From assembly GCA_900540175.1 (NCBI GenBank), contig UQFG01000005.1:1-64000 (forward strand): DNA of 64,000 nt, read 5' to 3'. Made by a program: the position numbers and the translations under genes. Below the pieces are notes generated by a model that ran no database searches, was not told the origin of the DNA, and saw nothing but the letters and a program-made list of their open reading frames with translations. The stretch comes from an uncultured Mollicutes bacterium (GTDB taxonomy: Bacteria > Bacillota_I > Bacilli_A > Acholeplasmatales > Anaeroplasmataceae). This document shows positions 34,743 to 44,158 of the stretch, piece after piece. Every line of letters begins with the position of its first letter. The first letter of the stretch is position 1.

Positions 34743-34771
34743 TTGACGTCAAACAATGAAAAAAGTATAAT
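34743..34771 (+). promoter_or_regulatory. Promoter and palindromic operator of the marR-ABC operon
   Basis: TTGACG (34743-34748) and TATAAT (34766-34771) at 17 bases. The -35 box is part of a perfect ten-base palindrome, TTGACGTCAA (34743-34752), a likely binding site for the MarR protein encoded just downstream. Confidence 0.7.
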
Positions 34772-34808
34772 AAGTATTGTTTTCAATCTGAAAAAGGTAG
34801 GGGATTTC

Positions 34809-35270
34809 ATGCGGCACATCGGTCTTGAGATCAAACATTTGAACAACTTGATATCCAGACGGGTAACCAATTTAAAGGGCATCGCTTTGCTCAACGATTT
34901 GACCGGAAACAACGGGATGATTTTAACCTATATCGTTGAAAACAGAAGTGCTTTTCCATCGCAAAAAGATATTGAAAAGACGTTCGGTATCACGCGTTCG
35001 ACGGCATCGAAAGTTTTATCGTTAATGGAAAAGAAAGATTTGATCAAACGAGAAAAAGATCAACAAGATGCCAGAAGCAAAAAGATATCGGTTACGGATA
35101 AAGGCAGGCAGATTGCTTTTCAAATCGAAGAAGAATTGCTCGCTTTCGAAAAACTGCTGATTTTGGGGTTTACGGAAGAAGAATTGGAACTTTTTGATCG
35201 AATGTTAGCGAAAATAAAGAAAAATGTGGAGGTTGAAGGATATGATCAAGATATTGAAAAAAAGTATTAG
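34809..35270 (+). CDS. MarR-family transcriptional regulator
   Basis: 153 residues, winged helix-turn-helix. The recognition region FPSQKDIEKTFGITRSTASK and wing IKREKDQQDARSKKISVTDKG are typical MarR. ATG 34809 follows AGGGGAT; longer in-frame reading starts inside the promoter and is rejected. Overlaps the first ABC gene by 29 bases. The arrangement regulator plus two half-exporters is a common multidrug-efflux module with self-repression. Confidence 0.92.
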   Translation: MRHIGLEIKHLNNLISRRVTNLKGIALLNDLTGNNGMILTYIVENRSAFPSQKDIEKTFGITRSTASKVLSLMEKKDLIKREKDQQDARSKKISVTDKGRQIAFQIEEELLAFEKLLILGFTEEELELFDRMLAKIKKNVEVEGYDQDIEKKY

Positions 35271-36990
35271 AGAATACAAAAAAGCCTCGTTGTTGACGCC
35301 GTTGTTTGTCAGTTTGGAAGTTGTCATGGAATGTTTGATTCCGCTTTTGATGACGTATATTTTGGAGTTCGCTCAACATGAAAATCCGAACACGACGTAT
35401 ATTATTTTACTGTCCCTCGGTATTGTCGTTCTTGGCTTTGTTTCTCTGTTATTCGGTTTTCTTTCCGGAAAATATGCGGCCATTGCGGCAGCCGGGTTTG
35501 CAAAAAATTTAAGAAAAGATATTTTTTATAAAGTCGAAGAATTTTCTTTCGAAAATATCGACCATTTTCAGGCGGCCAGTCTGGTAACCAGAATGACGAC
35601 CGATATTACCAATATCCAACAAGCTTACGGAATGATTATCCGGACAGCGGTCCGCGTTCCGCTCATGATGATTTCTTCCATCGTTTTAGCGTTTATCTTA
35701 AGTCCTAAAATCGCAACGATCTACGTTCTGATTTTACCGATATTGGCGATTGTGCTGTTTTCCTTAATTCGGGTGGCGATGCCGATTTTTGATAAAGTAT
35801 TCGACCGTTACGATCATATGAATGCTTCCGTCGAAGAAAATATCAAGGGAATCCGTGTCGTTAAAACGTATGTGCGGGAAGCGTACGAGAAAGAAAAATT
35901 TGCCAAAACATCGGAAAATGTCAAAAAAGGGTTTATCACAGCCGAACGCATCGTGGCTTGGAATCAACCGTCGATGATGGTGGCGATGTATGTTGCGCTT
36001 TCGCTTGTTTCCATGTTCAGTGCTTATTTGATTGTAACGACCAATCAAACCGAATTTAAAATCAGCCAACTGTCGGCGATTATTACTTACGGAACGCAGA
36101 TTTTAATGAGTTTGATGATGTTGACGATGATTTTTGTAATGATTTCGATTTCCATTGCCTCCATGCATCGGGTTACGGAAGTTTTAAAAGAAAAAAGTAC
36201 CATCGACAGTCCGCTTAATCCGGTAACGGAAGTAAAAGACGGATCCATTGAATTTAAAAACGTATCGTTTAAATATGCGAAAGAAGCGGAAAAATTCGCT
36301 CTTGCGAATGTAGATTTCAAAATCGAATCCGGAAAAACCGTCGGCATCATCGGCGGAACGGGAAGCAGCAAGACGACGTTGGTAAATCTTTTATCCCGAT
36401 TGTACGATACGACAGTAGGAGAAGTAAAAGTCGGCGGTGTGGATGTCAAAGATTACGATCTGAACGTATTAAGAGACAGTGTTGCGGTTGTTTTGCAGAA
36501 GAATGTCCTGTTCAGCGGCAGCATTAAAGACAATTTGCGGTGGGGTGATGAACAGGCGACCGATGAAGAAATGGTAAGGGTTTGTAAAATTGCCTGTGCC
36601 GATGAATTCATTCAAACTTTTCCAAACGGTTATGATACGTATATCGAACAAGGCGGAACCAATGTTTCCGGCGGTCAGAAACAACGGCTGTGTATTGCCC
36701 GAGCTTTGCTGAAAAAACCGAAAGTATTGATTTTGGATGATTCGACCAGTGCCGTCGATACGAAGACCGATGCGCATATCCGCAAAGCACTTCGGACGGA
36801 AATTCCTCAAACGACGAAAATCATTATCGCCCAACGCGTTTCTTCCATTGAAGATGCCGATGTTATTTTCGTAATGGACGGCGGAAAAATTGTGGCCAGC
36901 GGCAATCATGAAGCGTTGCTTTCCAATTGTTCGATCTATCAGGAAATATACGACCTTCAGACGAAAAAAGGAGGAAATAAAGATGAATAA
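35242..36990 (+). CDS. ABC half-exporter (heterodimeric multidrug type), first subunit
   Basis: 582 residues. Six-helix type I exporter membrane domain (residues 15-300) fused to an ATPase domain: Walker A GGTGSSKTTLV, signature NVSGGQKQRL, Walker B VLILDDSTSAVD. The catalytic residue after Walker B is Asp, not Glu, and the Walker A carries Ser-Ser in place of Gly-Ser/Gly. The Asp suggests the degenerate site of a heterodimer. ATG 35242 follows GGAGG and lies inside the end of marR. Overlaps its partner by eight bases. Confidence 0.9.
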   Translation: MIKILKKSIREYKKASLLTPLFVSLEVVMECLIPLLMTYILEFAQHENPNTTYIILLSLGIVVLGFVSLLFGFLSGKYAAIAAAGFAKNLRKDIFYKVEEFSFENIDHFQAASLVTRMTTDITNIQQAYGMIIRTAVRVPLMMISSIVLAFILSPKIATIYVLILPILAIVLFSLIRVAMPIFDKVFDRYDHMNASVEENIKGIRVVKTYVREAYEKEKFAKTSENVKKGFITAERIVAWNQPSMMVAMYVALSLVSMFSAYLIVTTNQTEFKISQLSAIITYGTQILMSLMMLTMIFVMISISIASMHRVTEVLKEKSTIDSPLNPVTEVKDGSIEFKNVSFKYAKEAEKFALANVDFKIESGKTVGIIGGTGSSKTTLVNLLSRLYDTTVGEVKVGGVDVKDYDLNVLRDSVAVVLQKNVLFSGSIKDNLRWGDEQATDEEMVRVCKIACADEFIQTFPNGYDTYIEQGGTNVSGGQKQRLCIARALLKKPKVLILDDSTSAVDTKTDAHIRKALRTEIPQTTKIIIAQRVSSIEDADVIFVMDGGKIVASGNHEALLSNCSIYQEIYDLQTKKGGNKDE

Positions 36991-38893
36991 GAGAAAATCA
37001 CAATTAAGAAATTTATTTCCGATTTGCAAAAAATTCTTTATGCTTTACAAAGTAAGAACGCTATTGGTTCTACTTTGTTTGGTTTGTTCGGCGATCAGTA
37101 CGATTGCTTCTAGTGTCTTTATTCAGCAAATTATTTCCTTGGTGGAAACCACATTGAAAAACAATGTCGGCACCAAAGAATTGTTCGAAAGCATTCAACC
37201 GCAACTGCTCAATATTTTGTTTATGATGATCATCGTGTACGGAGTTGGAATTGCTTCTTCGATTGCTTACACGCAAATTATGGCGGTAATCGGTCAGGAT
37301 TTTTTAAACAAAATGCGAATCGAAATGTTCGAACGAATGGAATCGCTGCCGATTAAATATTTCGATCGCCATAAACACGGCGATATTATGTCGTTTTATA
37401 CCAATGACGTAGACACCTTACGGCAGTTCATTTGCCAGTCTTTGCCGCAATGCATTTCCACGGCACTAAGTATTTTATTTGCGGTCATCGTCATGCTGTC
37501 TTACAGTTTGTGGTTGTTTTTGATTGTCATCGCCGGTGCTGTTGCAATGTTGTTTGTTACGACTAGAATCGGCGGAAATTCCGCGCGTTTCTTTATGAAA
37601 CAACAGATTTCCATGGCTAAAGTAGAAGGATACATCGAAGAAATGATGCATGGCGCCAAAGTGGTAAAAGTTTTTTCTCATGAAGAAAAAGTCAAAGAGG
37701 AGTTTGACCTCATCAATGAAGAATTGTTTCAGGATGCGCAAAAAGCCAACCATTTTGCCAATGTATTAATGCCGATTTTAGGAAACATCGGCAATATTCA
37801 GTATTCACTCATTTCCATCATCGGTGTGATTTTTTACATCACCGGAGCCGTCAATGTTTCTTTTACCGGTTTATCGGTGATGTCAATGTCCGTGATTATC
37901 GCCTTTTTGCCGATGTCCAAACAATTTTCCCAAAGTGTTTCCAATTTATCGCAACAAGTTTCGATGATCGCGATGGCGATGGCCGGTACCGGTCGTATTT
38001 TGGAACTGCTTCAAGAAGAAGAGGAAAAAGACGAGGGGTATGTCACTTTGGTCCATGCTCAGATCAACGAAGACGGAACGATTACAGAATGCGATCACAG
38101 AACCAATGTTTGGGCGTGGAAACATCCGCATCAAGACGGCAGCATCACGTATACGAAATTACAAGGCGATATTGTACTGGAAGATGTGGATTTCGGTTAT
38201 TATCCGGATAAAATCGTGCTTCACGGTGTCAATGTTTATGCCAAACCGGGGCAGAAAATCGCTTTTGTCGGTGCTACGGGTGCCGGTAAAACGACCATTA
38301 CCAATCTGATCAACCGTTTTTACGATATTTCCTGCGGCAAAATCCGCTATGACGGAATCAATATTTCCAAGATCAAAAAAGACGATTTGCGAAGAAGTTT
38401 GGGTATCGTCCTACAAGATACTAATTTATTTACCGGTACGGTAATGGAAAACATTCGTTACGGCCGGCTGGATGCTACCGATGAAGAAGTGTATGAGGCT
38501 GCCAAGATCGCCAATGCTTACGATTTCATTACCCGATTACCGGAAGGATTTCAAACGATGCTTTCGGGAGACGGCGCCAATCTTTCCCAAGGTCAACGGC
38601 AATTGATCAGTATTGCCCGTGCCGCTTGTGCCGATGCGCCGGTGATGATTATGGATGAGGCGACTTCTTCGATTGATACGCGTACGGAAGCGTTGGTTCA
38701 AAAGGGAACCGATCAACTGATGGAAGGAAGAACGGTATTTGTGATTGCCCACCGTCTTTCAACGGTACAAAATTCCGATTGTATTATGGTGTTGGATCAC
38801 GGAAGAATCATCGAACGGGGATCCCATGAGGATTTAATTGCCCAAAAAGGCACCTACTATCAGTTGTACACCGGTGCCTTTGAATTAGAATGA
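36983..38893 (+). CDS. ABC half-exporter, second subunit
   Basis: 636 residues. Membrane domain about 25-350, then an unusual insert of about 50 polar residues (near 375-425, including GYVTLVHAQINEDGTITECD) before the ATPase domain with Walker A GATGAGKTTI, signature LSQGQRQLIS and Walker B VMIMDEATSSID (catalytic Glu present). With the first subunit it should form a heterodimer with one normal site. ATG 36983 follows GGAGG; the longer frame is a shadow. Substrate unknown. Last gene of the MarR operon. Confidence 0.9.
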   Translation: MNKRKSQLRNLFPICKKFFMLYKVRTLLVLLCLVCSAISTIASSVFIQQIISLVETTLKNNVGTKELFESIQPQLLNILFMMIIVYGVGIASSIAYTQIMAVIGQDFLNKMRIEMFERMESLPIKYFDRHKHGDIMSFYTNDVDTLRQFICQSLPQCISTALSILFAVIVMLSYSLWLFLIVIAGAVAMLFVTTRIGGNSARFFMKQQISMAKVEGYIEEMMHGAKVVKVFSHEEKVKEEFDLINEELFQDAQKANHFANVLMPILGNIGNIQYSLISIIGVIFYITGAVNVSFTGLSVMSMSVIIAFLPMSKQFSQSVSNLSQQVSMIAMAMAGTGRILELLQEEEEKDEGYVTLVHAQINEDGTITECDHRTNVWAWKHPHQDGSITYTKLQGDIVLEDVDFGYYPDKIVLHGVNVYAKPGQKIAFVGATGAGKTTITNLINRFYDISCGKIRYDGINISKIKKDDLRRSLGIVLQDTNLFTGTVMENIRYGRLDATDEEVYEAAKIANAYDFITRLPEGFQTMLSGDGANLSQGQRQLISIARAACADAPVMIMDEATSSIDTRTEALVQKGTDQLMEGRTVFVIAHRLSTVQNSDCIMVLDHGRIIERGSHEDLIAQKGTYYQLYTGAFELE

Positions 38894-38902
38894 TGTTTCA
38901 TC

Positions 38903-38931
38903 TTTACATTTTATTGATTTTGGTGTATAGT
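38903..38931 (+). promoter_or_regulatory. Promoter of the ileS T-box
   Basis: TTTACA (38903-38908) and TATAGT (38926-38931), 17-base spacing. Transcription should start near 38938. Confidence 0.75.
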
Positions 38932-38939
38932 AATAATTA

Positions 38940-39172
38940 CAAATCTGATAATTTTGATGATGTTAGACGGAAGTGTCGGCAGGGTGTAGAGAATTGATGG
39001 TTGGTGAAAATCAAGCGAAGCGGCATCTTCAAATCACTAGCGGAAAAACCATTTGAAAAGAATGGTCGAGTTGTCTTTGCGTTAAAAAGAAACGAGTGCT
39101 CAAAACAGTTTGTTTTTTGAACAAGGGTGGTAACACGTTTAAAGCGTCCTTTGAAAAGAAGGATGCTTTTTT
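38940..39172 (+). promoter_or_regulatory. T-box leader, isoleucine-specific
   Basis: The conserved T-box AAGGGTGGTAACACG is at 39123-39137. Downstream terminator arms AAAGCGTCCTT (39141-39151) and AAGGATGCTTT (39159-39169) end in a T-run. The likely specifier codon ATC is at 39033-39035, in CAAATCACTAG. It matches the downstream gene ileS. Uncharged tRNA-Ile is expected to stabilise the antiterminator. The whole 300-base gap is this leader and its promoter. Confidence 0.92.
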
Positions 39173-39194
39173 ATTTGATTTAGGAGGGAAAAAG

Positions 39195-41888
39195 ATGGAT
39201 TTTAAAGAAACGTTGTTTATGGGAAAAACTGCATTTGAAATGCGCGGTAATTTGGGCAATAAAGAACCGAAAATCCAACAAAAATGGAAAGAGATGGATC
39301 TTTATCAAAAAAGAATCCGCAAAAACGAAGGCAAAAGGGATTATACGCTTCACGACGGACCTCCTTATGCCAACGGAAACATTCATTTGGGGCATGCCTT
39401 GAACAAGATTTTAAAAGATTTTGTGGTTCGGTATAAAAATATGAACGGCTATCGGTCGGTTTATATTCCCGGCTGGGACACCCATGGTTTACCGATCGAA
39501 AATGCGTTGCAAAAAAAGGGAATCAACCGCAAACAGAAAAACATCGGCGAATTTCGAAAACTATGTGAAGAATACGCTTATCAGCAGATAGAAAAACAGA
39601 AACAAGGGTTTATGCGGTTGGGTGTTTTGGGTGAGTTTGATCATCCTTACATCACCTTGCAGCATGATTTTGAACGCGATCAGGTTTTGGTTTTTGCCAA
39701 AATGGTTGAAAAGGGATTGATTTATAAAGGACTCAAACCGGTATATTGGTCGCCTTCTAGCGAATCGGCATTGGCCGAAGCGGAAATCGAATATCAGGAT
39801 AAGAAAGATTCTTCCATTTATTTCCGTTTTCCACTTGTGGAAACAGAAGGACTGTTTGACCAGGCGTCTTTTTTGGTATGGACGACCACACCTTGGACGC
39901 TTCCGGCCAATTTGGCGGTTTGTGCCGGCCCGCAAATCGAATACGTCTTGGCTCAAACCGATCAAGGAAAACTGATTTTCGGTCGTGATTTATGTGAAAC
40001 TTTAAAAGAGTTGCTAAATTTGGGAGAAATAACGATTTTGGCAACGATGAAAGGAACGGAATTGGAAGGACTTCGCTACCGTCATCCGTTATACGACCGC
40101 ATCAGTCCGTGTATTTTAGGGGACTATGTTTCCACATCCGACGGTTCCGGTTTGGTTCACATTGCGCCGGGCCATGGTGAGGATGACTTTGTCGTTGGAA
40201 AACAGTATCATTTGGATGTTTTATGTCCGGTCGATTCCAAAGGATATATGACCAAAGAAGCCGGCGTATATGAGGGGCTGTTTTATCAGGATTGCAACGA
40301 GCAAGTGATTCAGGATTTGGATACAAAAGGTATGCTTTTGAAATGCGTACCGATCGTTCATAGTTATCCACACGACTGGCGAACCAAAAAACCGGTTATT
40401 TTCCGGGCCACCCCGCAATGGTTTGCTTCGATTGATCCGATTAAAGAAGAACTTTTAGAAGCCATTAAAGAAGTGGAATGGAATCCGAAATGGGGAGAAG
40501 TTCGGATTTCCAATATGATTAAAGATCGTCACGATTGGTGCATCTCCAGACAACGCGCCTGGGGTGTTCCGATTCCAATTTTTTATACCGAAGACGGTCA
40601 GGCCGTTTTGGATCCGGTTGTTTTAGACCATATTGCGGATTTATTCGGTCAATACGGTTCGGATATTTGGTTTGAAAAAACGGCCAAAGAATTATTGCCG
40701 GAAGGATATACGCATCCAGGATCGCCAAACGGTCTTTTTACAAAAGAAACGGATATCATGGACGTTTGGTTCGACAGCGGTTCTTCCTACTGCCTGTTGG
40801 ATCGGCGCGGTCTTTCTTTCCCGGCGGATTTGTATTTGGAAGGATCGGATCAATATCGCGGTTGGTTTAATTCATCGTTGATCACCGCTGTTGCAACCAG
40901 AAACAAGGCACCTTACAAAACGGTTGTTTCACACGGATTTACGCTAGATGGCGAAGGAAGAAAAATGTCGAAATCCCTTGGAAATACGGTTGATCCGATT
41001 CAGGTATGTCAGGAATCGGGGGCCGATATTTTACGGTTATGGGTTGCCTCCATCGAATATCGGGCCGATATGCCGCTTTCAAAGGATATTTTAAAACAAG
41101 TCAGCGAATCATACCGTAAAATCCGCAATACCATTCGTTTCTTAATGGCCAATACGGCGGATTTCGATTTGAAAAACGCCCTTTCCTATGACGAGTTGTT
41201 GCCGGTCGATCGGTATATGTATATCAAATTAAAACGCTTCGTTCGTCAAATCAAAAACAATTACGATCATTTTGATTTCGGAGAAGTTTACCGAAATGTC
41301 AATTCCTATCTTACCAATACGCTTTCTTCCTTTTATTTGGATTTCACCAAAGATATTTTATACATCGAACATCCTTCCAGCAAAAAACGTCTTTCGACGC
41401 AAACGGTTTTTTATGAGATTTTGTTGTCGTTGCTTCAGTTGTTGACGCCGATTTTACCGCATACGACATCCGAAGCATACGATTTGTTACCGCAAAAAGA
41501 TCAGGAAGATATTTATTTGACGGAAATGCCGGATGAACAAGTACCGGAAGATTCATTGGAAGCCGCTTTTGATGCCTTTATGAAATATCGCGAACAAATT
41601 TTAAAAGCATTGGAAGATGCACGCAGTCAAAAGATCATCGGAAAGAGTTTCAATGCGAAATTGACGCTTTCGTTGGATGCCCAAGCGCAAAAAGTTTTTG
41701 ATGCGTTAAACAGTAATATTGCCCAGTTATTGATTGTTTCGCAATTGGAAATGAAATCCGGGGATGTGTTTACTTGCAAAGTCGAAGCAGCCCAAGGTTG
41801 TACGTGTCAACGTTGTTGGATGATTGTACCGCAGGTAAATGAAAACGGTCTTTGCGAACGTTGCCAAAAAATTGTATCCTTAAAATAA
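39195..41888 (+). CDS. ileS: Isoleucyl-tRNA synthetase
   Basis: Charges tRNA-Ile with isoleucine and edits valine. 897 residues, class I. HIGH motif in GNIHLGHALNK, KMSKS as GRKMSKSLGN, the CP1 editing domain between (TTTPWTLPANL), and a C-terminal zinc finger CTCQRCW with CERCQKI. ATG 39195 follows TAGGAGGG; the upstream in-frame stretch belongs to the T-box. Bacterial-type enzyme (Zn-binding end), single gene unit. Confidence 0.97.
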   Translation: MDFKETLFMGKTAFEMRGNLGNKEPKIQQKWKEMDLYQKRIRKNEGKRDYTLHDGPPYANGNIHLGHALNKILKDFVVRYKNMNGYRSVYIPGWDTHGLPIENALQKKGINRKQKNIGEFRKLCEEYAYQQIEKQKQGFMRLGVLGEFDHPYITLQHDFERDQVLVFAKMVEKGLIYKGLKPVYWSPSSESALAEAEIEYQDKKDSSIYFRFPLVETEGLFDQASFLVWTTTPWTLPANLAVCAGPQIEYVLAQTDQGKLIFGRDLCETLKELLNLGEITILATMKGTELEGLRYRHPLYDRISPCILGDYVSTSDGSGLVHIAPGHGEDDFVVGKQYHLDVLCPVDSKGYMTKEAGVYEGLFYQDCNEQVIQDLDTKGMLLKCVPIVHSYPHDWRTKKPVIFRATPQWFASIDPIKEELLEAIKEVEWNPKWGEVRISNMIKDRHDWCISRQRAWGVPIPIFYTEDGQAVLDPVVLDHIADLFGQYGSDIWFEKTAKELLPEGYTHPGSPNGLFTKETDIMDVWFDSGSSYCLLDRRGLSFPADLYLEGSDQYRGWFNSSLITAVATRNKAPYKTVVSHGFTLDGEGRKMSKSLGNTVDPIQVCQESGADILRLWVASIEYRADMPLSKDILKQVSESYRKIRNTIRFLMANTADFDLKNALSYDELLPVDRYMYIKLKRFVRQIKNNYDHFDFGEVYRNVNSYLTNTLSSFYLDFTKDILYIEHPSSKKRLSTQTVFYEILLSLLQLLTPILPHTTSEAYDLLPQKDQEDIYLTEMPDEQVPEDSLEAAFDAFMKYREQILKALEDARSQKIIGKSFNAKLTLSLDAQAQKVFDALNSNIAQLLIVSQLEMKSGDVFTCKVEAAQGCTCQRCWMIVPQVNENGLCERCQKIVSLK

Positions 41889-41892
41889 TATC

Positions 41893-41926
41893 AAGCCCAT
41901 CCATTCTTCTGATGGGCTTTTTCTTT
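41893..41926 (+). terminator. Intrinsic terminator after ileS
   Basis: AAGCCCATC and GATGGGCTT pair around a nine-base loop, followed by T-rich sequence. Confidence 0.88.
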
Positions 41927-41933
41927 ACAGGGT

Positions 41934-42014
41934 ATGAAAATGAAAAATCAGCCACAATGGAACATTTTAGGAACAAGAACACTTTTATTACCTTATAAAA
42001 GTTGGGACGATTGA
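41934..42014 (+). pseudogene. Possible N-terminal remnant of a GNAT acetyltransferase
   Basis: A 26-codon open stretch encodes an N-terminus with LGTRTLLLPYKSWDD, like the first strand of GNAT acetyltransferases (Thr-X-Arg-Leu-X-Leu pattern), and then stops. Frames after it to about 42150 are broken by several stops. No ribosome site is clear. The rest of the gap 42015-42210 shows no other feature apart from the site of the next gene. Weak support. Confidence 0.25.
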
Positions 42015-42210
42015 ATTTGCAAAAATCGGTAGTCTCTTTTTCATCGAATTGCTCCATAAAAAAGAAGCCGAATCGCATACCGATTCTGGCAAAAGTATTT
42101 TCCGCTTTGTAAATAAAATCAAGTCTAAAAAGGTATTTTCCTAATTTTTGAATTATGATAAAATGGAAAAAAGAAATCGATAAATTAAGAATTTTTGGAG
42201 GTAGAGTACG

Positions 42211-42552
42211 GTGAAAGAAATGATTGCTTATTGCGGACTGGATTGTGAAAAATGCGATGCATATCTTGCGACAATCCATGACGATCAAACCTTGCGAAAA
42301 AAGACGGCATCATTATGGGCTGAATTGAATCAAGCACCGATTCTTCCGGAACATATCCATTGCTTCGGATGTCGTGGCAACGGAATTAAAACCGTATTTT
42401 GCGATCGTATCTGCGGTATTCGTCGCTGTGCACTGGAAAAAGGAATTACGACTTGCGGTGATTGTCCGAATTTAGAAAGATGTCCTACGGTTGGAGAAAT
42501 TTTAAAAAAGAATCCGTCTGCTTTGAAGAATTTGAAAAATGGGAGGAAATAG
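42211..42552 (+). CDS. DUF3795-like cysteine-rich protein
   Basis: 113 residues with 13 Cys, many in pairs: YCGLDCEKCDAYL, CFGCRGNG, CDRICGIRRCA, and TCGDCPNLERC. This matches DUF3795, a family of probable zinc-binding small proteins of unknown role. The start is GTG 42211 with GGAGG nine bases before; an ATG at 42220 is too far from the site. Followed two bases later by the VOC protein, so they are likely co-expressed. The pair lies between gene remnants and looks acquired. Confidence 0.8.
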   Translation: MKEMIAYCGLDCEKCDAYLATIHDDQTLRKKTASLWAELNQAPILPEHIHCFGCRGNGIKTVFCDRICGIRRCALEKGITTCGDCPNLERCPTVGEILKKNPSALKNLKNGRK

Positions 42553-42554
42553 AA

Positions 42555-43013
42555 ATGAAATTGAAAAATCCTATGTTGGTGGTAACGGATATAGACAAAT
42601 CCGTTGAGTTTTATAAAAAAGTTTTCGGGCTTCATGTGATTATGGATTTTGGAGCAAATAAAACGTTAACAGGCGGTTTGGCTTTGCAGACAGTTGAAAC
42701 ATATCAAGACTTTATCAAAAAAAGCGATATTTCTTTTGGTGGCAATAACTTTGAAATTTACTTTGAAACAGATGATTTTGATGAATTTATAGATCAGTTG
42801 AAAGAATGTGATATCGACTATGTCCACCCTATTGTAGAACATGCCTGGGGACAGCGTGTTGTTCGTTTCTATGACCCGGATAAACATATTATCGAAGTTG
42901 GCGAGAACATGAAAATAGTATGCAAGCGTTTCTTAAATAGCGGAATGACACCAGAACAAGTAGCAGAACGCATGGACGTACCTATAAAATTTGTCCATGC
43001 CTGCATGCGTTAA
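42555..43013 (+). CDS. VOC-family protein (glyoxalase/bleomycin-resistance fold)
   Basis: 152 residues. VOC fold from the pattern PMLVVTDIDKSVEFYKKVFG, a central strand FEIYFETDDFDEF, and RVVRFYDPDKHIIEVGENM, where the terminal Glu is a typical metal ligand. A C-terminal tail (MTPEQVAERMDVPIKF) resembles a small helical add-on common in Firmicute members. Codon use is more AT-rich than in neighbours, in line with transfer. ATG 42555 follows GGGAGGAAATAG. Substrate unknown. Confidence 0.85.
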   Translation: MKLKNPMLVVTDIDKSVEFYKKVFGLHVIMDFGANKTLTGGLALQTVETYQDFIKKSDISFGGNNFEIYFETDDFDEFIDQLKECDIDYVHPIVEHAWGQRVVRFYDPDKHIIEVGENMKIVCKRFLNSGMTPEQVAERMDVPIKFVHACMR

Positions 43014-43064
43014 ATCTCGGCTTATCAAACTGTAAAAATTGGAAGTTATAAAGGAGAAATGAGT

Positions 43065-43118
43065 ATGCTAAACAAAATACCCAATGCAGAAGAAATGACG
43101 GCTTTAATCGGAAGATAG
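43065..43118 (+). pseudogene. Truncated DUF3788-like gene start
   Basis: A good ribosome site (AAGGAG) and ATG begin MLNKIPNAEEMTALIGR and then stop. The sequence resembles the N-terminus of DUF3788 proteins, as I recall it. The remaining gene is absent. Weak inverted repeat AGGACA/TGTCCT at 43120-43166 follows. Probably a deletion scar. Confidence 0.4.
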
Positions 43119-43202
43119 CAGGACAAACACCCCTTCATCATCGATCCTTATTTGCTGTTGTGTCCTTTTATGATCGCTTTTGTTACTTTATTTATCCCTT
43201 TT

Positions 43203-43231
43203 TTGACATTTATGATAAAAAATGATAGAAT
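43203..43231 (+). promoter_or_regulatory. Sigma-A promoter of the unknown gene at 43258
   Basis: TTGACA (43203-43208) and TAGAAT (43226-43231), 17-base spacing. Confidence 0.8.
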
Positions 43232-43257
43232 AAGGGAAGAATATAGGTGGTGAAACT

Positions 43258-44112
43258 ATGTTGTTTAAATTTTATTATTTAAAAGAAGGAACTCGTGTTT
43301 TTGACCGAACGGAATTGTTGACATTTTTTCAAGCAAATGCCAACGTAACGATGGAAAAAAAAGGAACCGATCGGATTTTCACCTACCACCACCCGATTTT
43401 AAAGTTTTCCGCCGATTTCGTTCTTTCTTCTAAATCTGCCATTCCCCACCTGGAGCGACTCAATCCGCGCTATTATGATGTGAATTTCCGTGTGGAATTC
43501 AATATCTTATTGCCGACTTATTCGGTTGAAATCATTTTGGATATTGCCGAAGAAATCGCTCATATGTTCAAATTCTGTGTCTACAATGAATCGTATGAAG
43601 ACGTAACGCCGTTTCGCAAAAGTATGTTGGCCAAAACTTTTGAATTATGGAAAGGGGCTTACAAAAACAAAAACGAAGATGAAGTCGCTATGTACAGTCG
43701 GATCGATTCGGCCAGTTTGGCGCAAATCTATAATTATATTTTGCGAAAAGCCAAATTGGAAGTTCTATTGGGACGGGATAAGATCCAAATCACCGACTAC
43801 TTTTTTCTGCGTACTTCCAAATCCAGAACTGCCTTCATTTGTATGGAATGGGATGGTTACGCTCCGTTTTTATTGCCGCCCGGGATCGATATCTTTTATT
43901 ACAACGATACCAAAACGACCAAATACATTGCGATGGCTGAATTGATTGCCAAAGCGGAAAAACTTTTTAAGACCATTGACGGTTACGGAACGTTGAAAAT
44001 GGTGGATGTCAAAGGCGTTTCGAAATTAAGAAAAATTATTTTGAAGGGTCGCTTTTCACCGCTTACCGTTGAATTAAAGCCGATCGATTTAAGTGAGATA
44101 CTGGATATTTAA
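43258..44112 (+). CDS. Conserved hypothetical protein, unknown
   Basis: 284 residues, soluble, no signal peptide. I do not recognise it. Alternating charged and aromatic blocks, such as FELWKGAYKNKNEDEVA and ICMEWDGYAPFLLPPGIDIF, suggest a compact mixed alpha/beta domain. It has its own promoter and GGTGG-type site. Downstream, deoC starts 46 bases later. Base composition matches the chromosome core, so it is probably a lineage-conserved gene. Confidence 0.7.
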   Translation: MLFKFYYLKEGTRVFDRTELLTFFQANANVTMEKKGTDRIFTYHHPILKFSADFVLSSKSAIPHLERLNPRYYDVNFRVEFNILLPTYSVEIILDIAEEIAHMFKFCVYNESYEDVTPFRKSMLAKTFELWKGAYKNKNEDEVAMYSRIDSASLAQIYNYILRKAKLEVLLGRDKIQITDYFFLRTSKSRTAFICMEWDGYAPFLLPPGIDIFYYNDTKTTKYIAMAELIAKAEKLFKTIDGYGTLKMVDVKGVSKLRKIILKGRFSPLTVELKPIDLSEILDI

Positions 44113-44158
44113 TGCATAAGGATGCATGAAAAGAATAATAATAAGAAAGGAAAAAAAT

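Noticed and set aside
41770..42288. Minus-strand 172-codon frame across the ileS end and gap
   Set aside because: It overlaps ileS and the start of the DUF3795 gene, has no ribosome site, and its sequence shows no fold-like pattern.
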